NCBI RefSeq assembly: GCF_022179325.1
Contig: NZ_BPQQ01000048.1
Location: forward strand, 1 to 61,082
Reading direction: 5' to 3'
From: Methylobacterium isbiliense
Lineage (GTDB): Bacteria > Pseudomonadota > Alphaproteobacteria > Rhizobiales > Beijerinckiaceae
Length of the DNA stretch: 61,082 bases
A model generated the notes under the pieces. The model was not told the origin of the DNA. It saw only the letters and a program-made list of their open reading frames with translations, and did no database searches. Made by a program: the position numbers and the translations under genes. Of this stretch, positions 1 through 9,080 are shown one piece after another (position 1 is the stretch's first letter; every line of letters begins with the position of its first letter).

Positions 1-79
1 CCCGCGGCGGCTTTTCTGTTGAGCAAATCGGGGCTGGCCCGGGGAGCGGGCGACACCGCCTCCGGGCGCCGGGCGTGGC

Positions 80-292
80 TCAGCAGAAGTAGTTGCCGAT
101 CTGCCGCTCGAGGTCGTCGGTGATGCGCCCGCCGCGGGCCTCGATGAAGGCTGCGATCTGGGCGTCCCGGCGGCGCTGGCGCTCGGCATGGACGGCCTGG
201 GCGATCCGCCCGACGAGGGCGAGGAAGCCGGGCTCGTCGCGGGAGGGCGCGGACGACAGGCTGGAGAGGGAGTGGCTGAGAACCGCGAGCAT
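80..292 (-). CDS. small hypothetical protein (70 aa)
   Basis: I do not recognise a family. The ATG at 292 is chosen because AGGAG lies 6 bases upstream of it on the minus strand; an upstream in-frame extension to 538 looks non-coding. The product is hydrophobic and serine-rich at its N terminus (MLAVLSHSLSSLSS). It then has a charged helical stretch (HAERQRRRDAQIAAFIEARGG) and ends in a short acidic/aromatic tail. There is no clear signal peptidase site. It is divergent from the homospermidine synthase gene. It is probably a genuine small gene because of the good ribosome binding site, but its function is unknown. Confidence 0.6.
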   Translation of the reverse strand: MLAVLSHSLSSLSSAPSRDEPGFLALVGRIAQAVHAERQRRRDAQIAAFIEARGGRITDDLERQIGNYFC

Positions 293-582
293 GATGATCT
301 CCTGTGAGAACTGCGCGCGGGCGTTTCTTCCTTCGGGTGTCGGCTTCTGCGTCACCGACTGTGTTGCAATGCAATATGGAGGTTGTTGCGGCGCGCTCAA
401 GCGCGGCGGCTGCAGCTGCGCCATGCGGCCAAGGCATGGCGGCGGCAGGTGAATCTTTGCTGATTCTTTACCTCGGCGCCGGGTTGACCCGCTGGGGCGG
501 AGCGGCCAATCAGCCCGTCGCCGGCCCGTCACCGACATCGGCTAACGACGCGCACCCGAAACGCTACTGGAAGGCTTCCGCC

Positions 583-2013
583 ATGACCGACTGGCCCGTC
601 CACGGCCACATCAGCGGCCCCATCGTGATGATCGGCTTCGGTTCGATCGGCCGGGGCACCCTGCCCCTGATCGAGCGCCACTTCACCTACGACAAGGCCC
701 GGTTCACCGTGATCGAGCCCTCGGACGCCCACAAGGCGCTGGCCGACCGGCACGGCCTGCGCTTCGAGCAGGTGGCGCTCACCCGCGACAATTACCGCGA
801 GGTGCTCACCCCCCTCCTCACCGAGGGCGGCGGCCAGGGCTTTTGCGTCAACCTGTCGGTGGACACCTCCTCGCGCCACATCATGGAGCTCTGCCGCGAG
901 ATCGGGGCGCTCTACATTGACACGGTCGCCGAGCCGTGGCCGGGCTTCTACTTCGACAAGAACGCGGGTCCGGGCGACCGCACCAACTACGCGCTGCGCG
1001 AGCAGATCCTCGACGCCCGCCGCCGCAGCCCGGGCGGCACCACGGCGGTGTCCTGCTGCGGCGCCAATCCCGGCATGGTGTCGTGGTTCGTCAAGCAGGC
1101 GCTCCTCAACGTGGCGGGCGACCTCGGCCTGACCGACCCGGAGCCGACGACCCGCGAGGAGTGGGCCGCGCTGATGCGCAAGGCCGGCGTCAAGGGCATC
1201 CACATCGCCGAGCGCGACACCCAGCGCGCCAAGTCCGAGAAGCCGATGGGCGTGTTCGTGAACACGTGGTCGGTGGAGGGCTTCGTCTCCGAGGGCAACC
1301 AGCCGGCCGAGCTCGGCTGGGGCACGCACGAGACCTGGATGCCGGAGAACGCCCGCACCCATCCGGGGGATGCGCCCGCGATCTACCTGCTCCAGCCCGG
1401 CGCCGACACCCGCGTGCGCTCGTGGACGCCGACCGCCCAGGCGCAGTTCGGCTTCCTCGTCACCCATAACGAGGCGATCTCGATCGCCGACTACTACTCG
1501 GTGCGCGAGGGCGGCAAGGCGGTCTACCGGCCGACCTGCCACTACGCCTACCACCCCTGCAACGAGGCGGTGCTGTCGCTGCACGAGATGTTCGGGCAGG
1601 CCGGGCGCGTGCAGGAGAAGCACCACATCCTCGACGAGAACGAGATCGTCGACGGCATCGACGAACTCGGCGTGCTGCTCTACGGCCACGGCAAGAACGC
1701 CTACTGGTACGGCTCGCAGCTCTCCATCGAGGAGACCCGCCGCATCGCGCCCTACCAGAACGCCACCGGCCTTCAGGTGACCTCGGCGGTGCTCGCCGGC
1801 ATGGTCTGGGCGCTGGAGAACCCGGAGGCCGGCATCGTCGAGGCGGACGAGGTCGATTTCCGCCGCTGCCTGGAGGTCCAGCTGCCGTATCTCGGCCCGG
1901 TGGTGGGGGTCTACACCGACTGGACGCCGCTCGCCGACCGTCCGGGGCTCTTCCCCGAGGACATCGACACCAGCGATCCCTGGCAGTTCCGCAACGTGCT
2001 GGTGCGCGTCTGA
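583..2013 (+). CDS. hss: homospermidine synthase
   Basis: Predicted to make sym-homospermidine from two putrescines (or putrescine plus spermidine) in an NAD-dependent reaction in the cytosol, the main polyamine route of many Rhizobiales. The 476-aa length fits the bacterial enzyme. The dinucleotide-binding loop GFGSIGRGTLPLI lies at residues 18-30, and the GTHETWMPENART and HYAYHPCNEAVLS segments are typical of the family. The ATG at 583 is preferred over an upstream extension to 304 because the protein then begins just ahead of the Rossmann strand and a GGAAGG element precedes it. It is followed by a strong hairpin, so it is probably monocistronic. The family call is firm. Confidence 0.93.
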   Translation: MTDWPVHGHISGPIVMIGFGSIGRGTLPLIERHFTYDKARFTVIEPSDAHKALADRHGLRFEQVALTRDNYREVLTPLLTEGGGQGFCVNLSVDTSSRHIMELCREIGALYIDTVAEPWPGFYFDKNAGPGDRTNYALREQILDARRRSPGGTTAVSCCGANPGMVSWFVKQALLNVAGDLGLTDPEPTTREEWAALMRKAGVKGIHIAERDTQRAKSEKPMGVFVNTWSVEGFVSEGNQPAELGWGTHETWMPENARTHPGDAPAIYLLQPGADTRVRSWTPTAQAQFGFLVTHNEAISIADYYSVREGGKAVYRPTCHYAYHPCNEAVLSLHEMFGQAGRVQEKHHILDENEIVDGIDELGVLLYGHGKNAYWYGSQLSIEETRRIAPYQNATGLQVTSAVLAGMVWALENPEAGIVEADEVDFRRCLEVQLPYLGPVVGVYTDWTPLADRPGLFPEDIDTSDPWQFRNVLVRV

Positions 2014-2020
2014 GCCGCCG

Positions 2021-2060
2021 CCGCATCGGTCCGGCCGCGTCGGCGGCCGGGCCGATGCGG
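2021..2060 (+). terminator. long GC hairpin after homospermidine synthase
   Basis: CCGCATCGG at 2021-2029 pairs with CCGATGCGG at 2052-2060, and CCGGCCG at 2031-2037 pairs with CGGCCGG at 2044-2050. There is one mismatch between the two blocks and a short loop. It starts 8 bases after the stop codon. No T-run follows, so it may be a weak terminator or an RNA 3' stabiliser. Confidence 0.5.
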
Positions 2061-2216
2061 ACGCGACGACACGGGGCGGACGCGCGCGGCGCGTCCGCCG
2101 CTCACGGTGCGCGCCGTGGGCACCATGCCTCCTCTTCGTGCAGCCCGGGCGGGGCCCGGCGGACTGTCGCGCCCGCGCGCCCGGTGCTAGCATCGCGGCA
2201 CCGGACAGGAGCTGCG

Positions 2217-2783
2217 ATGACCCTCGCGCTGCGCCGCGAGCCGCGCCTGCGGTTCGCCGACTTCCTCGCCATGATCCGCGCCCGCCCGGACGACGAGCGC
2301 TGGGAACTCCTCGACGGAGAACCGGTCCTGATGGCGCCGCAGAGCGAGCGCCACCAGCAGATCGTGATGAACCTCGGCCGCAACCTCGCGGAACTCGCCG
2401 ACCGGGTCGGCTGCCGCGCCCTGCCGGGGCTCGGGCTGCGCAACGAGTTCGTGGACGATGATGCGCCGTTCCCCGACATCGTGGTCCGCTGCGGCCCGCT
2501 CCTGCCGGACGGCTACGCCCGCGACCCGATCCTGGTGGCGGAAGTCCTCTCGCCCTCGACCATGCACAACGACCGCGGGCGCAAGGCCGCCTTCTACCAG
2601 TCGCTCCAGACCCTGCGCGCCTTCCTGATCGTCTACCAGGACGAGCCGCGGGTGGAGGTCTGGCAGCGGGGCAACGGACCCGACTGGAGCGTGCGGGCGC
2701 TCGGGCGCGACGACACCCTCCCCCTGCCCGACCTCGCCGGCAGCGTGCCGGTGGCCGCCCTCTACGCCGGCATCCCTCTCTGA
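2217..2783 (+). CDS. Uma2 family (DUF820) endonuclease-like protein
   Basis: A 188-aa protein of the Uma2/DUF820 family, which has a PD-(D/E)XK nuclease fold and unknown physiological role. Typical blocks are WELLDGEPVLM near the N terminus, a PDIVV aspartate strand and an AEVLSPST motif with the second acidic residue, followed by a Lys-containing helix (GRKAAFYQSL). The start ATG at 2217 has AGGAG 7 bases upstream. It heads a + strand cluster with the next small gene, the amidase and the dehydratase gene. Intact by length; family assignment confident, function not. Confidence 0.85.
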   Translation: MTLALRREPRLRFADFLAMIRARPDDERWELLDGEPVLMAPQSERHQQIVMNLGRNLAELADRVGCRALPGLGLRNEFVDDDAPFPDIVVRCGPLLPDGYARDPILVAEVLSPSTMHNDRGRKAAFYQSLQTLRAFLIVYQDEPRVEVWQRGNGPDWSVRALGRDDTLPLPDLAGSVPVAALYAGIPL

Positions 2784-2798
2784 GCCCCAGGTCCGCCC

Positions 2799-3140
2799 TT
2801 GCCCCACTTCGACGAGTTCTACGCCAACAAGCTGCGCGGCACCCTCGGCGTCACCGATGCCGAATCGGTGCTCGACCTGCGCGGCACCGCCCGGCCCAAG
2901 GCGGAAGCCTCGCTCACCGACATGCTGGAGCGCAGCCGCTTCGCCAAGGGCAAGACCGTGGCGGTGCGCCTCGACGGCCCGGCGCCCGGCGGCGGCGAGA
3001 CGCTGTTCCAGCCGGTCGGCCGCCTGCTCCTGGAGGCCAAGCGCCGCGGCTGGGTCGACCGGCTCCAGACGCTGCCGGCCCAGGACGGGCTCGGCTTCTA
3101 CGTGGCGCTCGCGGGCAAGCCGGCGCGCGAGGGCGGCTGA
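2799..3140 (+). CDS. conserved-looking hypothetical protein (113 aa)
   Basis: Not recognised. It begins with a TTG codon 15 bases after the Uma2 stop and ends 12 bases before the amidase start, so it is probably translated from the same mRNA. The protein is soluble, rich in Leu, Arg and Gly. It has a central segment ending LFQPVGRLLLEAKRRGWVDRLQ that looks like an amphipathic helix. No catalytic motif, signal peptide or membrane segment is visible. The TTG start is supported only by spacing and reading-frame conservation of codon usage; no strong ribosome binding site is present. Confidence 0.6.
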   Translation: MPHFDEFYANKLRGTLGVTDAESVLDLRGTARPKAEASLTDMLERSRFAKGKTVAVRLDGPAPGGGETLFQPVGRLLLEAKRRGWVDRLQTLPAQDGLGFYVALAGKPAREGG

Positions 3141-3152
3141 GAGGGACGCGCG

Positions 3153-4544
3153 ATGACCGAGTCCCCGGCCGACCTCAGCGCCGCCGACCTCCTCTGCGCC
3201 TACGCCGAGGGGGCGCTCTCCCCCGTCGAGGTGCTCGACGCGGTGATCGCCCGGGCCGACGCGCGCGAGCCGGCCCTCCGCGCCCTCTACGCGCCGGATC
3301 CCGACGGCGCCCGGGCCGCCGCCCGCGCCTCCGAGGCGCGCTGGCGGCGCGGCGAGGCGCTGCCCCTCGACGGCGTGCCGGCCACCGTGAAGGAGAACAT
3401 CGCCACGGCGGGCGTGCCGATGCCGCTCGGCACGGCGGCGCGGCGCGACGCCCCGCCGGCCGCGGCGGACGCCCCCTCGGCGGCGCGCCTGCGCGAGGCG
3501 GGCGCCGTCATCTTCGGGCGCACCACCATGCCGGATTACGGCATGCTCTCCTCGGGCCTCTCCAGCTTCCACCCGCTCGCGCGCAACCCCTGGGACCTGT
3601 CGCGGACGCCCGGCGGCTCCTCGGCGGGCGCGGGCGCCGCGGCGGCGGCGGGCTACGGCCCGCTCCATCTCGGCACCGACATCGGCGGCTCGGTGCGGCT
3701 GCCCGCCGGCTGGTGCGGCATCGTCGGGCTCAAGCCCAGCAACGGCCGGGTGCCGGTCGATCCGCCCTATTACGGGCGCTGCGCCGGGCCGATGACCCGC
3801 ACGGTGACGGATGCGGCGCTCGCCATGCGCGAACTCAGCCGGCCGGATGCGCGCGACGGCACCGCCCTGCCCCCGCAGGCGATCGACTGGCTCGCCCTCG
3901 ACGGCCTCGACCCGAAGGGCCTGCGGCTCGGGCTGATGCTGGAGGCGGGGGTCGGCCTGCCGCTCGATCCCGCGGTGCGCGACGTGGTGGAGGACGCGGC
4001 CCGCCGGCTCGCGGCCGCCGGCGCCGTGATCGAACCGGTGGCGCCCATCCTCACCCGCGAGATGCTCGACGGGCTCGACACGTTCTGGCGCCAGCGCGCG
4101 TGGTCGGAGATCGGCGCGCTCTCCCCGGAGCGGCAGGCTTCGGTGCTGCCCTACATCCGGGCCTGGGCCGAGACGGCGCGGTCCCTGAGCGGCGCCGCGG
4201 TCTTCGCCGGGATGAGCCAGATGGCGCGGATGCGCGACGCCGCGCTCGCCGCGACGCGGCCCTTCGACTTCCTGATCGGCCCGGTCGCCCCGGTGCCGGC
4301 CTTCCCGGCCGAGCTGCCCTCCCCGACCAACGACCCGCGGCGCCCGTTCGAGCACATCGGCTACACGGTGGCCTTCAACATGTCGGAGCAGCCGGCGGTT
4401 TCGGTCCCGGCCGGCTTCACGCCGGAGGGGCTGCCGGTCGGCCTCCAGATCGTCGGCCACCGCTTCGACGATCGCGGCGTGCTGCGCCTCGCCCGCCTCG
4501 TGGAGAAGATCCGCCCGGCCCTGGCGCCCTACCCGGTGCGTTGA
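3153..4544 (+). CDS. amidase (amidase signature family)
   Basis: A 463-aa amidase-signature enzyme predicted to hydrolyse an amide (substrate unknown) through a Ser-cisSer-Lys triad. Lys80 lies in PATVKEN, the cis-Ser lies in the GGSSAG stretch (about residues 154-159), and the nucleophile Ser180 lies in GTDIGGSVRLPA. Length and C-terminal PVGLQIVGHRFDD block match full-length members. A GAGAGGGA ribosome binding site precedes the ATG. There are no GatB or GatC neighbours, so a role as GatA is unlikely. No signal peptide is seen, so a cytosolic enzyme is expected. Confidence 0.9.
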   Translation: MTESPADLSAADLLCAYAEGALSPVEVLDAVIARADAREPALRALYAPDPDGARAAARASEARWRRGEALPLDGVPATVKENIATAGVPMPLGTAARRDAPPAAADAPSAARLREAGAVIFGRTTMPDYGMLSSGLSSFHPLARNPWDLSRTPGGSSAGAGAAAAAGYGPLHLGTDIGGSVRLPAGWCGIVGLKPSNGRVPVDPPYYGRCAGPMTRTVTDAALAMRELSRPDARDGTALPPQAIDWLALDGLDPKGLRLGLMLEAGVGLPLDPAVRDVVEDAARRLAAAGAVIEPVAPILTREMLDGLDTFWRQRAWSEIGALSPERQASVLPYIRAWAETARSLSGAAVFAGMSQMARMRDAALAATRPFDFLIGPVAPVPAFPAELPSPTNDPRRPFEHIGYTVAFNMSEQPAVSVPAGFTPEGLPVGLQIVGHRFDDRGVLRLARLVEKIRPALAPYPVR

Positions 4545-4585
4545 CACCACCGGAGCCGCGGCCGATACCCCGGGCCGGCTCCACG

Positions 4586-6514
4586 ATGCGCAGACCCACC
4601 CTCAAGACCGCCGCGATCATCGCCCACGACCTCGTGGCGACGGCGCTCGCCGTCCTCCTCACCTTCCGGATCCGCTTCGACGGCGCGCTGCTCGACGAGC
4701 GGGTGGCGCACCTGCCGGTGCTGCTGCCGCCCTTCCTGGTCTTCGCCGGGCTGGTCTACGGCGGGTTCGGCCTCTATCGCTCGAAGTGGCGCTTCGCCTC
4801 GCTGCCGGACCTCGCCTCCATCGTGCGCGCGGTCGCGGTGCTGACGCTGGCGCTGCTCGTCATCGACTACGTGCTGGTCTCGCCGGTCCTGTTCGGCATC
4901 TACTTCTTCGGCAAGGTGGCGATCGGCCTCTACTTCGTGCTGCAGGTCTTCCTGCTCGGCGGCCCGCGCCTCGCCTTCCGCTACCTGAAGTACAGCCGCT
5001 CGCGCCAGAGCCTCGCCCGCACCGCCACCACGCCGACGCTGCTGCTCGGGCGCGGGCACGACATCGAGGTGGTGCTGCGCGCGATCGAGTCCGGCACGGT
5101 CCGCAAGCTCAGGCCCGAGGGCATCCTCTCGCCGCGCGCCGAGGAGCAGGGCCAGACCATGCGCGGCGTGCCGGTGCTCGGGGGATTCGCCGATCTCGAA
5201 CAGGCGGTGGCGGATCTGGGCGCCCGCGGCGTGCCGGTGCGCCGCCTCGTCGCCACGCCGAGCGCGCTGGCGCCCGAATCCCATCCCGACGACCTGATCG
5301 CGCGCGCCCGCCGCCTCGGCCTGCCGCTCGCCCGCGTCACCACGCTGGGCGAGGGCATGCGCGACGCGGAGCTGGCGCCGCTGGAGATCGAGGACCTGCT
5401 GCTGCGCCCTACGGTCGCCATCGACCGGCCGCGGCTGGAACGCTTCCTCACCGGCCAGCGGGTCGTGGTGACGGGCGGGGGCGGCTCGATCGGCTCGGAG
5501 ATCTGCGCCCGCGCGGTCGCCTTCGGCGCCTCGTCGCTGCTGGTGATCGAGAATTCGGAGCCGGCGCTGCACGGCATCCTGACGCGGCCGGCGCTCGCCG
5601 AGAGCGAGGCGGAGGTGACGGGCGTGCTGGCCGACATCCGCGACCGCGAGCGGCTCTTCGCGGTCCTGCGCGACTTCCGCCCCGACGCGGTCTTCCACGC
5701 CGCGGCCCTCAAGCAGGTGCCCTACCTCGAACGCGACTGGGCGGAGGGCATCAAGACCAACGTCTTCGGCTCGGTGAACGTGGCGGATGCGGCGCTGGCG
5801 GCGGGGGCGCGCGCGCTGGTGATGATCTCCACCGACAAGGCGATCGAGCCGGTCTCGCAGCTCGGCGTCACCAAGCGCTTCGCCGAGATGTACGCCCAGG
5901 CCCTCGACGCCGCGGGCGGCCCCGCGCGGCTCGTGGCGGTGCGCTTCGGCAACGTGCTGGGCTCGGTCGGCTCGGTGGTGCCGGTGTTCAAGGCGCAGAT
6001 CGCCCGGGGCGGCCCCGTCACGGTCACGCATCCCGACATGGTGCGCTACTTCATGACCGTGCGCGAGGCCTGCGACCTCGTGCTCACCGCCGCCGCGCAT
6101 GCCGACCGCGAGGGCCGCGACCCCGCGGCGGGCGACCAGCGCGCCGCCGTCTACGTGCTCAAGATGGGCCAGCCGGTGCGCATCCGCGACCTCGCCGAGC
6201 GGATGATCCGGCTGGCCGGCTTCGAGCCGGGCGAGGATATCGAGATCGCCGTCACGGGCGCCCGCCCGGGCGAGCGCCTGAACGAGATCCTGTTTGCCCG
6301 CGACGAGCCGATGGTGAACCTCGCGGGCATCGACGGCGTGATGGCGGCCAAGCCGGTCTTCGCCGACCGGGCGCAGCTGGAGCGCTGGCTCGCGCGCCTG
6401 CGCCACGCCGTGGCGACCGACGACCGCGCCGCCGCCGACGCGGTGTTCGGCGAGGCGGTGCCCGACTTCCTCAGGCGGCCGGGGGCGCCGCGGGCTCTGG
6501 CCGCGCAGGGGTAG
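4586..6514 (+). CDS. membrane nucleotide-sugar dehydratase/epimerase (CapD/FlaA1-like)
   Basis: A 642-aa long-form polysaccharide biosynthesis protein. The first ~130 residues hold four predicted membrane helices, followed by a CoA_binding_3-type Rossmann domain. An extended SDR domain then starts at the NAD loop VVVTGGGGSIGSEI, near residue 295. The family converts UDP-sugars (typically UDP-GlcNAc, 4,6-dehydratase) for surface glycan synthesis. The active-site block STDKAIEPVSQLGVTKR carries Leu where short-form enzymes have Tyr, as expected of long members that use Met or Leu there. It lies 41 bases after the amidase gene. Its 3' end overlaps the convergent hydrolase gene by 44 bases. Confidence 0.88.
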   Translation: MRRPTLKTAAIIAHDLVATALAVLLTFRIRFDGALLDERVAHLPVLLPPFLVFAGLVYGGFGLYRSKWRFASLPDLASIVRAVAVLTLALLVIDYVLVSPVLFGIYFFGKVAIGLYFVLQVFLLGGPRLAFRYLKYSRSRQSLARTATTPTLLLGRGHDIEVVLRAIESGTVRKLRPEGILSPRAEEQGQTMRGVPVLGGFADLEQAVADLGARGVPVRRLVATPSALAPESHPDDLIARARRLGLPLARVTTLGEGMRDAELAPLEIEDLLLRPTVAIDRPRLERFLTGQRVVVTGGGGSIGSEICARAVAFGASSLLVIENSEPALHGILTRPALAESEAEVTGVLADIRDRERLFAVLRDFRPDAVFHAAALKQVPYLERDWAEGIKTNVFGSVNVADAALAAGARALVMISTDKAIEPVSQLGVTKRFAEMYAQALDAAGGPARLVAVRFGNVLGSVGSVVPVFKAQIARGGPVTVTHPDMVRYFMTVREACDLVLTAAAHADREGRDPAAGDQRAAVYVLKMGQPVRIRDLAERMIRLAGFEPGEDIEIAVTGARPGERLNEILFARDEPMVNLAGIDGVMAAKPVFADRAQLERWLARLRHAVATDDRAAADAVFGEAVPDFLRRPGAPRALAAQG

Positions 6515-7433
6515 CGGGGGCCGCATCCAGCGCCTCCCGCAGCTCCGCCCCGATCCCCCGCAGCGCCTCGCGCGCGTACGGGATCAGACCCCCCATGCCG
6601 TAGAAGTGGTGGATCATGCCCGGATGGCAGGTGTGGCGCACGGGCACGCCCTCGGCCGCGAGCCGCGCCGCGAAGGCGGCGCCGTCGTCCCGCACCATGT
6701 CGTAGGCGGCGGTGTGGATCAGGGTCGGCGGCAGGCCCGCCAGGGACGGCGCGCGCAGCGGCGAGAGGCGCGGATCGGCCGGGTCGGCGCGCCCGGCGTA
6801 ATGCGCGATGTCGCGCGCGAGGGTGGCGCGGTCGAGCCCGTAGCCGGTGGCGAGGGTGCGGTGGGATTCCCCCTCGCCCGCCGCGTCGAGGACCGGGCAG
6901 AGGAGGAGCTGCGCCGCCACCGCGAGGCGCCCCCGCGCCCACAGGCACAGGCCCGCCGCGAGGTTCGCGCCCGCGGAATCACCCCCCACTGCGAGGCGCC
7001 CGGGAGCCAGCCCGAGGGCGGCCGCCTCGCCGGCGACCCAGGCGAGCGCGGCCCGCGCATCCTCCACCGCCGCCGGGAAGGGGTGCTCGGGCGCGAGCCG
7101 GTAGGTTGCCGCCACCACGGTGCAGCCGCTCGCCGCGGCGAGCGCCCGATAGATGCCGTCATGTGCGGCGAGGCCGCCCCCGACGAAGCCGCCGCCGTGA
7201 AAGTAGAGGAGGCAAGCCCCGTCCGCCCGGCCGAGCGGCCGGTAGAGCCGGGCCGGCAGCAGGCCGGCCGCTCCCGGGAGCGCCAGGGGCTCGACCGCCG
7301 CCACCGGCACCGGCGGTCCCGTGAGGCGGCCGAGCCCCTCCAGGCCCGCCCGGCGGCTCTCCAGCGTCGGCGGTCCCTCCGCCAGGATCGCGGCCATCTG
7401 GAGGTAGCGGCGGACCTGCGGGTCGAGCGGCAT
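6471..7433 (-). CDS. alpha/beta hydrolase, hormone-sensitive lipase family
   Basis: A 320-aa carboxylesterase of the HSL/acetyl-hydrolase group. The oxyanion motif HGGGF is at residues 79-83 and the nucleophile elbow GDSAG has Ser153. The C-terminal Asp (AAYDMVRDDG) and His (MIHHFYGM region) complete the triad. No signal peptide, so probably cytosolic. The ATG at 7433 is used instead of an upstream TTG because family members start shortly before this residue. The gene is convergent with the dehydratase gene, and their coding ends overlap by 44 bp. Substrate unknown. Confidence 0.87.
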   Translation of the reverse strand: MPLDPQVRRYLQMAAILAEGPPTLESRRAGLEGLGRLTGPPVPVAAVEPLALPGAAGLLPARLYRPLGRADGACLLYFHGGGFVGGGLAAHDGIYRALAAASGCTVVAATYRLAPEHPFPAAVEDARAALAWVAGEAAALGLAPGRLAVGGDSAGANLAAGLCLWARGRLAVAAQLLLCPVLDAAGEGESHRTLATGYGLDRATLARDIAHYAGRADPADPRLSPLRAPSLAGLPPTLIHTAAYDMVRDDGAAFAARLAAEGVPVRHTCHPGMIHHFYGMGGLIPYAREALRGIGAELREALDAAPATPARPEPAAPPAA

Positions 7434-7672
7434 GGGGCGTCCGTAGCGGGAAGTCAGCAATCCGGCCCCTGAACATCCCGGACCGCGTGCTGCATCAGCC
7501 CTTAAATTGATTGCGAAAGCCTGATGAGATGCGCGCGCCTTCGGGCATCGGATTCAACTTGCGTCAACCCGTGCCTGATAGGGAGGCTGTCTTGGGAGAA
7601 CCGTCCCGGTTGCCCGGATGGGCCGCTGACACGAGGACGGATCCGGTTTCGTACAGTCGAGGAGTTCCCGCC

Positions 7673-8125
7673 GTGTCCCTGCCGCCGATCGTCTTCTGCC
7701 CCACCGACGTCCCGCTCAAGGCGGCGCCGATCAACCCGCACTGGGTGCGGGTCGGCAACCCGGAGGCCCGCAACGTCGTGCTGTCGCGCAGTGCCGACGG
7801 CACCGCCAGCACGATCCTGTGGGACTGCTCGGCGGGCGAGTTCGTCTGGCACTACGACATCGACGAGACGATCTACTTCCTCGAAGGATCGGCGGTCATC
7901 GGCGACGCCGGCACCCCGCCGCGGCGCTTCGCGGCCGGCGACGTGCTGTTCTTGCCCAAGGGGTCGGTGGCCAACTGGCACGTGGAGAGCTACGTCAAGA
8001 AGGTGGCGTTCTGCCGCCGGGTGCAGCCGAAGGTGATCGGCCAGGCCCTGCGCGCGGCGTCCTTCGCCAAGCGGCTCCTCACCGGGCGCGGTGCGGCCGC
8101 GCCCGCGATGTCGCTCGGCGGCTGA
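7673..8125 (+). CDS. cupin domain protein (DUF861-type)
   Basis: A 150-aa single-cupin protein. The motifs FVWHYDIDETIYFLEGSAVI (first cupin motif with His and Glu) and AGDVLFLPKGSVANWHV (second motif with His) are clear. Members of this DUF861/Cupin_3 group bind a metal; some act in ureide metabolism, but nothing here points to a substrate. The GTG at 7673 is chosen because GAGGAG sits 8-9 bases before it, and residues encoded further upstream do not look protein-like. It ends 43 bases before the aminotransferase gene and may be cotranscribed with it. Confidence 0.85.
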   Translation: MSLPPIVFCPTDVPLKAAPINPHWVRVGNPEARNVVLSRSADGTASTILWDCSAGEFVWHYDIDETIYFLEGSAVIGDAGTPPRRFAAGDVLFLPKGSVANWHVESYVKKVAFCRRVQPKVIGQALRAASFAKRLLTGRGAAAPAMSLGG

Positions 8126-8168
8126 CCAGACCGGCACGGGAGGCCGGGGCGAGAGGGGCGAGACGGCG

Positions 8169-9020
8169 ATGAGCGAGTCGACCTGGACCTTCTTCGAGGG
8201 TGCGTGGCATCCGGGCAACGTGCGGATGATGGGGCCGCGCACGCACGGCGCGTGGCTCGGCTCCACCGTGTTCGACGGGGCGCGGGCCTTCGAGGGCGTG
8301 ACGCCCGACCTCGACCTCCACCTCGCCCGGGTGAACCGCTCGGCCGTGGCCCTCGGCCTCAAGGCCGTGGTCGAGGCTGCCACCTGGCGCGAGCTCGTGC
8401 ACGAGGGCCTGCGCCGCTTCGCCCCCGATGCCGCCCTCTACATCCGGCCGATGTACTGGGCCGAGAGCGGCTATGCGGGCGGGGTGCGCTTCGACCCCGA
8501 CTCCACCAACTGGTGCCTCTGCCTCTACGAGGCGCCGATGCCGGTGCCGGGCCGGCTCTCCATCACGCTCTCGCCCTACCGGCGGCCCACCGCCGAGACG
8601 GCGCCCGTCGAGGCCAAGGCCGGCTGCCTTTACCCCAACGGCGCGCGGGCGCTGGCCGAGGCGCAGGAGCGCGGCTTCGGCAACTGCCTCGTGCGCGACG
8701 CCCTCGGCAACATCGCCGAACTGGCCAACGCCAACGTCTTCATGGCCCGCGACGGCGTGGTCTGCACCCCGGCCCCGAACGGCACGTTCCTGGCCGGCGT
8801 CACCCGCGCGCGGGTGATCGACCTGTTGCGCCACGCGGGCGTCGCGGTGCTGGAGACAACCCTGACCTACGCGGATTTCGCGGCGGCCGACGAGATCTTC
8901 TCCGCCGGCAACTACGCGAAGGTGATGCCCGTCACCGCCATCGACGGCCGCGCCCTGGAGCCGGGGCCGTTCTACCAGCAGGCGCGCGACCTCTACTGGG
9001 CCTACGCGCACGGGCGCTGA
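8169..9020 (+). CDS. class IV aminotransferase (branched-chain aminotransferase-like)
   Basis: A 283-aa PLP enzyme of fold type IV, which includes branched-chain aminotransferase, D-amino-acid aminotransferase and ADC lyase. Lys150 in PVEAKAGCLYPN is the expected Schiff-base lysine. The block ELANANVF gives the conserved Glu/Asn region, and TFLAGVTRARV is the phosphate-binding segment. The length is slightly shorter than IlvE (about 300). It follows the cupin gene on the same strand. It probably transfers an amino group between a branched-chain or related keto acid and glutamate; the exact specificity cannot be told from sequence alone. Confidence 0.85.
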   Translation: MSESTWTFFEGAWHPGNVRMMGPRTHGAWLGSTVFDGARAFEGVTPDLDLHLARVNRSAVALGLKAVVEAATWRELVHEGLRRFAPDAALYIRPMYWAESGYAGGVRFDPDSTNWCLCLYEAPMPVPGRLSITLSPYRRPTAETAPVEAKAGCLYPNGARALAEAQERGFGNCLVRDALGNIAELANANVFMARDGVVCTPAPNGTFLAGVTRARVIDLLRHAGVAVLETTLTYADFAAADEIFSAGNYAKVMPVTAIDGRALEPGPFYQQARDLYWAYAHGR

Positions 9021-9021
9021 G

Positions 9022-9065
9022 AGCCCCGCCGGCCGGAATCTCCCCGCCGCGTCGGCGCGGGGGCT
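9022..9065. terminator. possible weak terminator between convergent genes
   Basis: AGCCCC at 9022-9027 can pair with GGGGCT at 9060-9065, just after the aminotransferase stop and before the convergent end of the binding-protein gene. The stem is short and the loop long. Confidence 0.25.
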
Positions 9066-9080
9066 TGCGGGACCCGGCCG

